A stretch of 64,000 nt of DNA from Thamnaconus septentrionalis (Eukaryota; Chordata; Actinopteri; Tetraodontiformes; Monacanthidae): contig CM020501.1 in the NCBI GenBank assembly GCA_009823395.1, positions 17,030,861 to 17,094,860 of the forward strand. The letters run 5' to 3'. Below, one piece after another: positions 49,738 through 62,791 of this stretch; position 1 is the first letter of the stretch, and each line of letters starts with the position of its first letter. Below the pieces are notes generated by a model. That model had not been told where the DNA came from. It made no database searches and saw only the letters and a program-made list of their open reading frames with translations. Position numbers and translations under genes: made by a program.

Positions 49738-50852
49738 ATGAGCATCCCGGAGTTCCTGCTGGAAGTGTCCATCGTGGTGACGGCCGTGGTCTCGCTACTG
49801 ACCAACCTGTCCGTGCTGCTATGCTTCACCCAGAGCGCCGACCTCAGGTCCCACGTGCCCGGCATCTTCATCCTTAACCTGTCCTTCTCCAACGTGCTCC
49901 TCACGCTCATCAACATGCCGTGCACGTTCATCGGCGTGGCCGAGAGCTCGCAGCCCTTCGGGGACCTTTTCTGCCAGGCGGTGAGCTTCGCCGAGACCTT
50001 CCTGAGCACCAACGCCATGCTGAGCATGGCGGCGCTCAGCATGGACCGCTGGGTGGCCGTGGTCTTCCCGCTCAGCTACTCCAGCAAGATGCGCTACCGG
50101 GACGCGCTGCTCATCGTGGCGTACGCCTGGCTGCAGTCGCTCACCTTCTCGCTCACGCAGCTGCTCATGGACTGGGGCGGCTACAGCCACACTTACGCGT
50201 CGTGCACCATGCGCCTGGACGCGCAGCGCAGGTCGCAGGTGCCCGCCTATACCGCCTTCACGGCGCTCTTCCACGGCAGCGGCTTCGCGCTCTGCCTGCT
50301 CGTGCTTTGCTTCGCCTACCTAAAGGTGCTGCGCGTGGCCAGGTCGCACTGCAAGAGGATCGATGTCATCACGGTGCAGACGCTGCTGCTGCTTGTTGAC
50401 ATCCACCCCAGGTAGAGTGCGCGTAAAGTGCCATAGATTCATTAATTCGTTGATTAATGCATGATGCATGCACAATGTGTTTGTTTTGAAATGCGCGTCA
50501 TGTTGTTGCATCTGTTTTTCGCTCCAACTCTTCATGTTCCCAGCGCGCGCTAATCTAACCTCTCCTCTCTCCGCCCATCAGCGTGAAGGAGCGGTGTCTG
50601 GCTCAGCAGAAGAAGAGGAGGAGGCGCGCCACCAAGAAAATTTGCGTCTTCATCGGCTCCTTCATCCTCTGCTTCTCCCCCTATGTGATAACAAGGTGAC
50701 AGCGCGGCCCGCATACACACACACACACACAGTCTCTTAGGCGCCAGCAGCTATCTGGCTGTGGATGCTTTTACTCTAATGGCTACAGCAACAAAGTCAA
50801 CCAATGTGATGTGTCACGTCTGTCTGCACTGCTGTGTAATGGCTTTTATCTT

Positions 50853-50929
<77 letters not shown>

Positions 50930-51488
50930 TGTGCGTGCTCGCTTGCAACCGTTGCGAGGCGCCAAACGAAAAGGCCTCAAAGTTTCTTGTCATTCTTGTC
51001 ATGCACGCCAGGCACATAGCATTTAATCGGCTTATATTCTTAAGATTAATTTTTAATTAGGCTTTTAATTGAATCATTCATTCAGCCCCTTGTCTGCAAT
51101 AAAACACTATAATGGAAGGGTGTCTCGTAATTAAGACGCAAATCCTCTGTTTTCTTTTCAACGCCGAAGCTTTCATTCCCCTGCAAAGATGTTGCTTTCA
51201 TTCTCACAATATCATCTTTCTCTCCTTCCCTCTCACTGCAGGCTGGTGGAACTGTTGCCCTTCGTGCACATTCCGCGCTACTGGGGCATCGCGACCAAGT
51301 GTCTCACCTATGCCAAAACCTCCACAGACCCGTTCGTGTACTGCCTGCTGCGGCAGCAGTACCGCAGGGTTCTGGTGAGCATCATCAGCCGTGTGATGGG
51401 CAAGGACCGCTACTCGCTGTCCGCCTACAGCATCAGCAGCACGCTGGACACCACGGACGACAACAACTGTGTGGCCAGAATCACCTGA
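49738..51488 (+). CDS. gpr78: orphan G-protein-coupled receptor GPR78 (GPR26/GPR78 family)
   Basis: Three exons join in frame: 49738-50411, 50582-50695 and 51242-51488, both junctions in phase 2, giving 344 aa. Seven hydrophobic segments are visible: TM1 about 8-30, TM2 42-64, TM3 78-103, TM4 121-142, TM5 172-196, then TM6 (with CFSPY) and TM7 (ending in DPFVY) in exons 2 and 3. Cys79 and Cys156 can form the usual TM3-ECL2 disulfide. The DRY motif is DRW (103-105), as in GPR26, and the third loop carries a basic KKRRRR stretch typical of G-protein coupling regions. In human, GPR26 and GPR78 are constitutively active orphans. Parts of the sequence (VAVVFPLSY, HCKRIDVIT, LVELL) resemble GPR26 more, but the position next to cpz and htra3 argues for the GPR78 orthologue. 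It would act at the plasma membrane. Confidence 0.85.
50856..50926. repeat. (GT)n microsatellite in gpr78 intron 2
   Basis: Uninterrupted run of about 71 nt within the 546-bp second intron. Confidence 0.95.
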
Positions 51489-51942
51489 GCGCTCACTTTG
51501 GCTCGCATTAAAAAAAATGTATTTATTCGACGCCTGCACAGATAGCAAGAGGGAGGCCAGAGGGCCTTGGAGGGCCTTGGAGGGCCCCCCGCCAGCGCAG
51601 AGAAGAGAAGAGTCAGCGTCTTGCTTTGAGGATGCCGCCTCCAACAGAGGCCGGTCCATGCACGGATCCCAGAGGCCGCAGGGTGACCTGCCGGCGAGGG
51701 TGTGCAGGAATGCAGTAGTGTGGACTTTCTGAGACCTTACCGGACTCATTTGTTTTGTTTTGTGTTTTTGCCAAAGGGCTCCTAAGACTTTTTACAGGGT
51801 CAGTTTGCCTGCTGAGGCATCGCCAAGGATATACACCACATGAAGTACACAAGCAGTATGTTCATTACTGTCCTCGTTGTATTGTATGTTTTGCAGTAAC
51901 CTTAACTTTTCATCAGAAGTGGTCTTCAAGTGATGTTACGGA

Positions 51943-51948
51943 AATAAA
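51943..51948 (+). terminator. gpr78: polyadenylation signal AATAAA of gpr78
   Basis: First canonical hexamer, 455 nt after the stop. A second one at 52183-52188 could give a longer 3'UTR. Confidence 0.5.
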
Positions 51949-52578
51949 AAATCCATAATGATGACTGTTATTAAGCTGATATTAAAGTTTGTATTTAAAA
52001 AAGTATTTATAAATGACGTCTTGCACATGAAGTGTAGAAAATGTGTTAAGATGTTTTATCACGACAAAAACACCATTAAAGGATAAGCTCCACAATCACA
52101 GAACACTCCGAGTCTGTCCTGCTTTACTTTCCATTTACAATATGGGACATTTGAAGTGTTATATGGTTTTGAGGCAGTTCTAAATAAAGTGAAATGCAAC
52201 TACAACACTGATAATAATAATAATTGCAATATTAAAGTACATGGGCAAATAGTTTTGCTTGGCTTCATTGCATTACACAGTTTTTGCACCTAAAAGGGAG
52301 TTATTGAAAACATCCCTAAAAGATGAATTCTCTTGGATTTTTTTTTATTAATAATTGCTGTTTGTTGTTTCAATGTTTATTAAATTAATGGTTTTAGGTA
52401 TGCAAAATTCTGTTTACAAATCTTTAAAAAAAGAATAGTATGAATCTCTGTCGTCTGCATCCCAGAAATGTGAAGATAAAAATCCATGTTTACTTCACTT
52501 TTCAGAAAATGCAGACTATGATATGTAGCTTGCATTGTAAAACAAGGACAAAATAATTGACCATGTGACATCACAAAT

Positions 52579-52580
<2 letters not shown>

Positions 52581-52614
<34 letters not shown>
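52581..52614. repeat. (CA)n microsatellite
   Basis: Uninterrupted 34-nt CA run. Confidence 0.95.
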
Positions 52615-52615
<1 letters not shown>

Positions 52616-53380
52616 CTCCTAGGGTTAGTTCACAGTCTCATTGCTTTTGTCACACATGACACAGGGACAGTCCACCAACAACAGCTTTGCACCAGCTAGC
52701 AGGCAGTAAACAGAGGGCTAAGTTTGCTGCTTTCGGGCTTTCTGGACATCTGTAGGGTATCAGGATGATCACTGTGTTGCTTGTGTGCTCCTCCACTGAA
52801 TTAAATATATATATATATGTGTGTGTGTGTGTATAATCCACACAAAAATCAGGTACATTGGCCTGTTAAACTAAACTACAATATCTGTTTAAATCCTCAC
52901 GGAGCTCCGCTCCTCAACCCTTCCACATGTCACGTGGCTGTATTTGAAAAAAGAAAGAAAGAAAGAAGAGTGGTGAAAGCCTGCCATATAATTTAGGAGC
53001 CTGGAATTTGCATAGATATGACACACGTGGTTAAAGTGCCGAGGATAGTTTTAATCTGCCGTTATGCAATCTAATTATTGGGCACAAATGAAGTGCTGCA
53101 TCTCCAGCTTCTAATTTCCTGCCGTGGAGCTCTGCCGGGAGACTGATGACCGACTGCTCCTCAAATCCTGGTGGCAGCGACGGATGAGCTGTCGGTCTCT
53201 GACTATTTGATCAATAATACAAGCTTCGACTAACAAGCTGGATCCTATCTATTTTTTTTTTTAAAAATCACAATTGCTGGTATTTTAAAAGGATCTAACC
53301 AAGGTCGTTTGCTGTGTGCCCAGAAATACAGTCGAACAAGAATCAATGACTAACCTGACAGAAACACACAAACCAACCTT

Positions 53381-53381
<1 letters not shown>

Positions 53382-53411
<30 letters not shown>
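53382..53411. repeat. (GT)n microsatellite
   Basis: Uninterrupted 30-nt GT run. Confidence 0.95.
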
Positions 53412-53414
<3 letters not shown>

Positions 53415-53808
53415 AGCCTCTGCTTGGCACGAGTTCTCTGAAAAGAAAATCAACAATCTTTACACCCGCCACCAGGGGGCACTAAGATGTTTTTCCTTTT
53501 TTTTTCTTTTTCTTTTCATTTGACTTCTTTTTCATATTAGCCTCCGAAGGACACCTCCACTCACGCGGCCGTTGCTGTTGCGAGGTTAACCCCCTCCTTT
53601 ATTCAGTTAAATCTCTTGTGGCTCCTCAACACTCCCCTTCGATGGCTCCCGCCCTGCACGTTGGTCGCGCGCTGGAGAGGCTGCGCGCGCACGGAATAGT
53701 TCAGTTTGCAGAAGTCTAGTCATGCGTGAGGGAGGCTTCGGCGGGCCCTAATATGTCAAAGCAGGCGGACAGTTCCCTCACTTTCCACCCCCACAGGCCA
53801 CGTCCGTG

Positions 53809-53810
<2 letters not shown>

Positions 53811-53901
<91 letters not shown>

Positions 53902-53939
53902 TGAAATATGATGCGGAGCTACGCTTTACTCAGGGTGTT

Positions 53940-54012
<73 letters not shown>
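53811..54012. repeat. (CA)n and (CT)n double microsatellite just upstream of cpz
   Basis: An 89-nt CA run (53811-53899) is followed, after 43 nt of unique sequence, by a 70-nt TC run (53943-54012). The second run ends 193 nt before the cpz start codon, so both probably lie in the core promoter or 5'UTR. Confidence 0.95.
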
Positions 54013-54014
<2 letters not shown>

Positions 54015-54205
54015 GGATGCTCCGCGCGGCAGACAAAGGAGGGAGGTTTCTTTACTGCGGGTGGTAATTATCATCCAGCCGGGGGGACAGGAAAGTAGCA
54101 GCCCCAACATACACGAATACACACACACGCGCACTCACAGTGCCACATCACACAAGCGCCGGTGGGTGACAAGCGGATAAGTCTCACGCACCCCCACAAA
54201 AAAAC

Positions 54206-57200
54206 ATGCGCCCGGGACCGTGGTGGTGGTTGTTGCTCGTGGCCTGGAGCTGCCGGTGCGCCCCGCAGCAGCAGCAGCAGCCGCAGCCGCAGAGCTGTGG
54301 GCCCGAGGAGGAACTTTTAGGTAAGACTTGCTTCAGTCTTATCTGAACTTCACCTTCGCGAGGTGAAGTTCAGATGCGCGGCCCGTTGCGGTGTGACGCA
54401 TCAGGAATGGAGGGCACTTTTATCAGCGGCAACAACAGATTGTTTAGATTTTCGCCCGCGGGATGGTCTCCAATTTAAAATGGAGAATTTGCGCCAAGTA
54501 ACATCTTGCTTTTGATTTATTTTTGCATGTCATATTTTTGTCCCTTTGTATGGCCGTGCGTCTATGTCCACATATTTATATTTGGAGTCGTCGTTGTCAT
54601 GCAAAACTTCCTGCATGACCGCAGACACTCTGTCACCTGCCGTTATTTTTAACAGCATCAGTCAGTCCTCTGATGTAAACAGCAATAAGGCAGAGACACC
54701 CACCACCACCACCACCAGTGCTCGGCTTTGATATGCACATTCCCTTTGAAGATGTCGCCTCCTAGCGTTTTATACGTGACCCTTCTAAATATTTCCATGT
54801 CTCCTCAACGCCTGTTGCTTCTGCTCCCACAGGAAGATGCAGCCATGGTGCGCCGGAAGAGAAACGTGGGTGGCTTCTGATTCCGTCTGATGCCTGTAGC
54901 ATGTAGCCCATCTGTTAGAGCTTCTGAAACTCCTCAGTAATTAAGAACCTCCATTGTTTACCTCTATATCTTGGCCTGCTTTTGTGGAAAGTGAGTGCTA
55001 AGATGCGGCCTCTGGAATCAGCTCTTTGTGACATCACTAAGGGCACAGAATCCTCTCTTATTTGTGGCAACACCTTTTTTTGTTCTCAGACTGCATTGTT
55101 ATTATTCTCTTTCAAAGCGTCATTATCCAGTGTTTTGCATAAGGCTGTGAAAACTGAAAGCTGCTTTTTGTTGAGGATTTTTTTTTTTTTTTTTTGCTAT
55201 TAAAATCAAGCTGCTCCACTTGGAATTAGTTCAAATCATATAATTAATCTGTGGCATTTAAGGTAAAATGTTCCACCAAATAAGAACCATACATCTAAAT
55301 ATGTGCTTTCGACAAACCGACTGTTCAGCCTTAAAACTCAAACTATTTAAGTGCCGAGTGCCGCTGCAAGATGCAACAAGTTTCCCTCCCAAGATAGTCA
55401 GCCTGAGCTGAAAAGGGGGGCGGCGAGGATCCAGCGCTGAAATCCACAGGGGAGGATTTATGGAGCTTTAAAACTCCAGTACTGTACAGCAGCCAGGTGT
55501 GGACTCAGCAGAAAAATAACAAAAGCCAGAGCTTTGTTTTACTAACTGCGTGTATAAATTAGTCTATGCAAAGCATAAATAATTAGAGGCTTAAAGTAAA
55601 ACAAAAGACCAACTGCAGTATGTTTGCCTTCCATTATCCCCTCAGCTACCTGTACAGAGCTGAACCTGGGCTACTGTAATGACATGGAGTACAGCAGGTG
55701 GGTGACAGCAGGAAGAACCAGCTCCCTGTTGTTCAGCTTTTTCATGTCTCAACTCCTCTGCTGAAACTCTCCCGCCCTAGAACAATTTTCCCAAACATCC
55801 TGGGCCACCAGACCCGCTTGGATGCAGAGTCCGGGCCCGAGTACCTTCTCCTGAGCGTCATCCACGGCCTGCTGAACGGGGAGTGCACCCCGGATATCCG
55901 CCTGGTCGGCTGCTCGGTGCTGGCCTCGCCGTGCCGCAACGACAGGATGGTCAAACCCTGCCGCAGCACCTGCGAGGCGCTGAGGAAGGACTGCTCCCAC
56001 GCCTTCGAGTCCATTGAGATGGCCTGGCCGTACTTCCTGGACTGTGACCGCTTCTTTGCGAGCGAACAGGAGGGCTGCTACGACCCGCTGGCTGGGCTGA
56101 GAGGTGTGTAACATCTCTCGCCACTAGCTCCCAGACTGAAGCTTGCACAGTCCTGTCAATGCTTTCCCAATTTCCCGAGTCAATTCCTCTGGGTTTTTTT
56201 TTGGGTTTTTTCAGCCAGACAGGAGATAGCCAGGTCCAGTCTCTCCCCTCAAGATCCCAGCACTATCATACAGTTCACTTACACCTCCAACACTCAGATG
56301 TACAATTTGCTGAAGAGGACGGCGGCCAAGTGTCCCCAAATTGCTCATGTTTACAGCATCGGACGCAGCATGGAGGGCAGAGACCTGCTGGTCATCGAGT
56401 TCACAGGCAACCCTGGGCAGCACGAACTGCGTGAGTAGAACTTCTCTGTTCAGTCTGCCGTCCTGGTTCGCTCTTCAAGGTCAATCCAGTGAATCAGGCG
56501 TGATGAATGGTGTAAAGTTGGTTACGATCCATGTCCATTTACCCTGTAATCTTCTATTTCTCTTTATTTTTAAAGTTTTGTCATTGCTCAGATTACTCAG
56601 AACTACTTAAACCTGCAGTATCAGATTTACAACCACTTGGGGGCAGTGAAAACAACCTGTAAATGGGACAGAATGCCATTGTAAAATGCAAAAGGGTTTT
56701 GCTATCCCCTGAGCGCTCGTGCAAAGCAACATTATCATTTATACTGGACCCATCGACAGCTGCTCTCTTAACAGCTTTGGCTTGGCTGGTGTTGTGTGTA
56801 GTTGGTTTTAGCCAGGAGGACAAATGGGGAGCTAAAACAACGTGATGGATTGTACAAAAACAAACAGTGTCACCATAATTGCCTTTTACAAATAAGTGCA
56901 ACTTTTTCTCCTGTCAGAAAATTTTTCATTGCCGTGTTCCCTTGCAAAAACTGAACAGAGATCAAAACAGCTTTGAAATACCTCCTGGAAATGCTAATGT
57001 TGCTTTGTCTAGGCTCTTGGTGTAAATGGACAAGTGTCAGGTAGCACGACTGTTTTAACGGAAAATAATGTACAGCAACATTTTGGCGTACTGATGCAGG
57101 TTGATACTCTTTTCCAACTGTAGTGGAGCCAGAGATCAAGCTGTTGGGCAACATGCATGGCAACGAAGTGCTGGGCCGACAGCTGCTCATCTACATGGCC

Positions 57201-60200
57201 CAGTACCTGTGTTCAGAATACATCCTGGGGAACCAGCGAATTCAGACCCTTATCAACACCACCCGCATCCACATTCTGGCTTCCATGAATCCAGACGGTT
57301 ATGAGGTGGCTGCAGCAGAGGTAGCAGATAACTATGATCCGGAGCTCAGCAACCAGGAAGTAAATATTGTTAACGGAGGAGAACAACAAAAACGACAAAC
57401 CACCATTATCCGCTCTCATTCTTTTTCTGTCAGCCTGAGGTCTGTAGGTGGAGGCGTGAGGTACTCTGTCGGGGGTAAATCATCCATTTTTCAACTAGTT
57501 TGTCATTTTGTTGTACTTTTCAACACAACAAGGTGTATTCCCCCAAAAAATATTCAAAACGAGACACAAAATACACAGAGCAAAAACCTGATATGTTACA
57601 CAGCAAAACAATTTCAAGAACGAGATTAGCAGTAAAGCAAAACAGAAAGCAAGACCATGAAACAGGATGTGGAGGAAAAAGATGAAAGATGGCAAACAGC
57701 AGATTTGCATGAGAGTCCCATCTATTATTGTCCCTGGCAAGTTGATTATACATTTGCTGGCCACTTTATCTGGTACACCCTGCTAGTTCTGGTTAGGGTT
57801 CCTTTTTGCCTTCAGAACTACCTAATTTCTTGGTGGCAAAGATTCAATGAGATGCAGAAAATACTCCTCAAAGATGTTATCATGTCAGTCTGAATGGACA
57901 TGATATCATCGTACAGTCGTTGCTGAATTGTCGGCTGCACAGCCATAATGATATCCTCCAGTTCCACTGCATTAATTACATGCAGCATTAGATGTGTGAC
58001 AGATAAAGTGGCCGGGTTGAGTTTAGATCTTTGGGTAGTTACAGGCCAGGACCTTTACAGGCATTTTTGAAGAATTTGGAGAAACTGTTGTGCAACTTAA
58101 AAAAAAATCGAGCTGGTTTTGAGGTGAAGTTGCACAGTAAATGATAAGGAATCTGTTAAAAAAAAAAGAAGTTATTAAGAGTATTCAAGCCTTCCACCTA
58201 CAACCTGCCTTTTGTTTTTGTATCACACTAATAGTGTCTTCCATAGTTACTGTAGCACCCGTAGATATGTCCTGCTGGCATTTCTTAAACCTCTGGATTC
58301 ACAGTAAGTGTGTAAACAAGCAAACTTCTAACACGCCTTGCGTCGCCGCCTTCCTGCTTCTAACAAGAGCTGCATGCAAACACGCAGTAGTGTGATCATA
58401 TGGATGTCATGCAGGAAATACTGTCATGTCCCCCGTGTGAGGTAATTTGAGGAAAAAACATTCAAAATCTTACACTGTCATCTTCAAATGCAAATTGTTT
58501 GAGCTGTGAGACCGCTGAGGGTTGCAATCTTGTGCAATTTATTCCTGGATCACAGCAGATCATAGTCAGGCAATCAACATGTTGGCACACTGTAACTAGT
58601 TAAAATATCATATTTTGCATGTTGTATGAGTAAAAAAAAACTCCAAGATTAAAAAGAAACCCTGCTCCTATGTACTATGAAGTATATGGCAGCATATACA
58701 TCAGTGCATATGGATATGCATGTGATTATATGCAAGAGTCTGCATAGCCCAATTGCTCTGTTTTCAATTGTTTGGATGAAATAATCCGACCAAAGAAAGT
58801 ATGCAAAATATCGACTTGTTCCAGCTGCTTCTTTTTCTCATGACGGATATATGGTCTTGTCAAAAATGTTAACAACACAATTAACAGGTAGTTTAACATG
58901 CTCCCTCCTGTAGTTGTAGTGACTAATTTTCATACCGTTTACTCAGAACCTTCCCCTTGTCACTGTTCTTACTAATGTCTGTATGTCAGCATCCTCATCT
59001 CTATGTCCAACTCTGGTCTTTCAAATGACCACACTTACAGTAGTTTCAACATAAACGTTTCAGGGTCACTTGATGAACGGTTGGACTAGTGGGCGTGCCA
59101 ACGCTCAGAATCTTGACCTCAACCGCAATTTTCCGGACCTGACATCCATTTTCTACCGGAATCGGCGAAGCAGACACTACCGCATCGATCACATTCCAGT
59201 CCCGGACTCATACTGGTTCACCAAGGTAAGGGAGTGGAGAACAGCAACAATAAAAAACATCACTTGATCTGTTTTTTCTATAAATAATATGTCAGTGAAG
59301 TAAATCCTTCACGTCTTCTAAATTTCTAAAATAGTTCAAACTATTTCAGTACGAGGCTGTAAACAGAGAGCTAAATATGCTCGGAAGAGCTTTGTTTTGG
59401 GATCTTTAATAACATGAAGACGCTCAACTTGGGTCGTAATGGAATTGGTGTAAAGTTGGACCCTTTAATTTCAAAACCTTGCAACCATACCTTTGGCCTG
59501 TAGGTGGCACCAGAGACTTATGCTGTGATGAAGTGGATCAGGTCACTGCCATTTGTCCAGTCTGCCAGTCTTCACGGTGGGGAACTGGTAGTTTCTTATC
59601 CCTTTGACTTCTCCAGACACCCTCACGAGGAGAGGATGTTCTCCCCCACGCCTGATGAGCAGGTAGGGATGGATGTAACAAAAAGTGCAATGGATAGAGG
59701 TGTATTCCGAAGACAGCTGGAGATGTCAGTTTCTGACTTTGTGCTCTTCCTTCATCACCTCTCCATGCACAGATTTTTAAGCAGCTAGCCCGCACCTATG
59801 CAGACAACCATGCCACCATGTCAAACAATGACACAGACAGGTGTGGAGCCTCTTTTTACCGCACCAGGGGCATCATCAATGGCGCGCTATGGTACAGCTT
59901 TGCTGGCGGTAAGATAATGCTTTCTCCCCCCCACCACCCCAAATTACTAAGTAAACTTGAAGTTGTCTCGACCGTCTCCCTTCAAAGCCTGGCTGCATGA
60001 TATCTTGTTTTTATAAAAGTTGGGGGAAAAAATAATTTAACCTCAGGGGTTGCTTCAGAAAGCTTTATTCCCACTGGGAAGTACTGCTACATTATTTTGA
60101 CCAACTTCCTTCAACAGTTGTTTTTCTGTGAAAACTGGTTTGCATTTTGATCACGCTTACAATTCTACCCAGTCTGCCGATCCCCAGATGCAGTGTTATT

Positions 60201-62259
60201 AGGGCTGACAGAACAATTTGAGTACCAGGTAGACCCAGGTTGAATGAGATGCGGCCAACTGTTACATCTATTTATTTATTTGTTTATTTATTTCTATTTA
60301 TGTATTTAGGTACCTAGTCATATTATTTTTTTTCTATCACTTTCTCGAAGACTGTAATTATATTATTTTCTGTTACTTTTCTTTCAAGTGTGATATAAGA
60401 TGTGGTGGGGGAGGGCAGAGGGCTATTTTGTTTCTCAAAAAAAAAAAAAGTCTACTTTAATTATAATGACCATGCCAACTATGAGACAATAAAATATGTT
60501 AAAAAAAAATACTAAGTAAACAATAGCACGCAACACAAGTTTTCAGTGTCCTACTCCCAAAGCTAATGAGGATTATTTGTCCTCTCTCTCTGTTGCAGGT
60601 ATGTCAGACTTTAACTACTTGCACACCAATTGCCTGGAGATCACCGTGGAGCTGGGCTGTGACAAATTCCCTGCAGAGGTTGAGCTGTACACAGAATGGA
60701 AAAGGAATAAAGAGGCTCTTCTCAGTTTTATGGAGTCTGTAAGTGTCCTTAAGACTACATTTTAAACATTTTGGTATAATGCAACAACAAATAACGAAAG
60801 TCTAAAATGAAGGTCGTTAGGGTGTTTCTTGGAATATCAAGCCTGTGAAGAGCCTGAATGTTGCCTGAATGTTGAAAGGAGAAAATGTACTGTGGAGACA
60901 AAATAAAACAGTCTTCTGCCGTCTCTGAAACAGGTCCATCGAGGAATCAAGGGAGTAGTTGAAGACACCAATGGGAATAGGATCAAAGGTGCAACCATCT
61001 CTGTCAGAGGCGTTAGGAAAGATGTCACCACGGGTAAGAAACAATCCAAAAACGTTGCATCCTTTCTTTGTTTGTAATGATCTCAGACCATTTTAACTCT
61101 GCCCTCTTTACAACCCCTCTGACACACCAACACTGCTGCCCTGCTCTCTGGCTCCTCTTTCATCTCCTCTCAGCCGAGGATGGGGACTACTGGCGCTTGC
61201 TAAACCCCGGTACTCACATCCTGACAGCCACAGCCAAAGGTTACTCGAGGGTCAGCAAGCGGGTGTATCTGCCGCACAACATGAACAAGGCCGGACGTGT
61301 CGACTTTGTGCTGGAAAAGGTTGGCCTCGTTCCCTCAGTTCTTTTCCTAACCACTGATGTGCTATTTGTTCAGTTTACTTCAATTTATTTTTCGTGTCCG
61401 TGGCTCACTGTTTTCAGCCAAAGGTCAAACGTCCACACAGTGTCTCATACACATGGCACAGCACAGCAAAGCACAACAGCTGAATAGCTTGTATTCCAAT
61501 GATCCAATAGAAAGTGTTTTCAATCAGTGGTAAAATTTGAGCAGAATTCATAACCAATCAGCTACATTTTAGATGTGACAAAGCCTGGATGGAACAATTG
61601 CTTAGTGCTTTTAAAATCACCAGAAGAAGGTGAACTACTAATACAGGAGGTGACTTGAGACTTGCTGCTAAAGAGCCTGGAATGGCATGGATGTTACAGT
61701 GTAAAAACAAGTGAGCTATGTGTAGCTTAGCAGACACTTCATTAGAACTGTGTGATAATATCACTCAAACAGAACAGCTGTGAATTGCACTGATGACTTT
61801 TCTTGATGGATGACATGTTGTAGCTGTACTTCCATGTGTCTCTGCCAGAACAGCGTGGTCCATCTTAACACATTTTTTCCCTAGTTTCTTTGTTTTTCTC
61901 CATTTTTAAAGACCCCTTCTCTGCAACGGCTCTTTCCCAGATAGATACTTGAGATATATCCAATGTATTCAGGGAATCTGTTTTTTTCCCTCCAATATAC
62001 TGTAAGTCTACTCAGAATCTCTTCTTCTCAATTGGCCTGCTTCTCCCACACCCAGGTTCCTGTGGAGCCTGATATCGACGACCACCTCTTCCCCACAGTG
62101 GACTCATGGGATCGATTCGACCCCTACAATCAGTTTGAGCGCTACAACGATCCAAGTGCAGGCGAAGGAGAGGTGGAGCGCGAGGAGAAGCCATGGTGGT
62201 GGAACTACTTCTCCCAGTCTGGCGTCTCGCCCCCGCACTGGCTGCTGCGAAATGTCTAG
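54206..62259 (+). CDS. cpz: carboxypeptidase Z (Frizzled CRD plus metallocarboxypeptidase)
   Basis: Thirteen exons join in frame: 54206-54320, 54833-54865, 55646-55697, 55781-56103, 56215-56430, 57124-57320, 59064-59225, 59504-59662, 59773-59908, 60599-60738, 60934-61033, 61174-61319 and 62056-62259. They give 660 aa (human about 652). The order is: signal peptide ([15 protein letters not shown]), a short Gln/Pro stretch, a Frizzled-type cysteine-rich domain (about 40-170, with MAWPYFLDC), an M14 N/E-type carboxypeptidase domain (about 185-510), a transthyretin-like domain (about 511-595) and a basic/Trp-rich tail ending in WWWNYFSQS. Zinc ligands are His and Glu of NMHGNEV and the His of [17 protein letters not shown] supplies the substrate-binding Asn-Arg, and EITVELGC the catalytic Glu. 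CPZ is secreted to the matrix, removes C-terminal Arg/Lys and binds Wnts. Exon 2 is a 33-nt microexon. The donor of exon 6 is weak (see findings). Confidence 0.93.
57757..58015 (+). mobile_element. 259-bp MITE-like DNA transposon in a cpz intron
   Basis: The ends are inverted repeats: the 16 nt at 57757-57772 and the reverse complement of 58000-58015 agree at 15 of 16 positions. The interior (TGGTACACCCTGCTAGTTCT, CCTTCAGAACTACC, GAATTGTCGGCTGCACAGCC) resembles a family that is very common in fish genomes and starts with GGCCACTTTAT. No transposase is encoded, so this is a non-autonomous copy. Confidence 0.8.
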
Positions 62260-62785
62260 ACACATCACAGGACAGTGGTGATCCCAGGGTGCCACTAGGG
62301 TCATAATGGATTGAAGCACATGCATGGCTGTGGCTGCGGTACTTATCAAATAATTACAGCCAATAAGATTTCAGTGCTTCCTCAAAGGATATGAAAAAAG
62401 CTTTCTACATTTTTTTGTACAATGCAGCAAATTAACATCTGTCACATGAACAGAGTTTTACATGTTAAAGCCAAAAACTGACTGTGGATTTAATTAATTG
62501 ACCTGATTGATCTGAAAACTACATATGCATTTGATCGATTTTGTTTTTTTGTTTACAATTTCCCATGGCAGCTGCAAATTTGTCCATGACTTAGCTACAC
62601 AGACCTTTTTTGTTTCAACCAAAAATTGCATAGTTAAGGTGTATTTAATTTACATCCTCCTCACTCTACTGTCAAATATTTCTTGTAACATGTACCAGCT
62701 AGAAATGCCCCATGCATAACCTTGGGTCAGCTTTGCCATACACAAAGGTAAGAATTAAAGCTTGTTTGTGTTTAAAACTTACAAG

Positions 62786-62791
62786 AATAAA
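62786..62791 (+). terminator. cpz: polyadenylation signal AATAAA of cpz
   Basis: Canonical hexamer 527 nt after the stop codon, in an AT-rich 3'UTR with no other recognisable feature. Confidence 0.55.

Larger units (their letters stand above)
52189..54205. other. intergenic region and cpz upstream sequence
   Basis: No exon is recognised. It holds CA/GT runs at 52581-52614 and 53382-53411, a TA tract at 52804-52818 and the large compound repeat at 53811-54012. CpG-rich sequence flanks that compound repeat and probably contains the cpz promoter. Confidence 0.5.
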
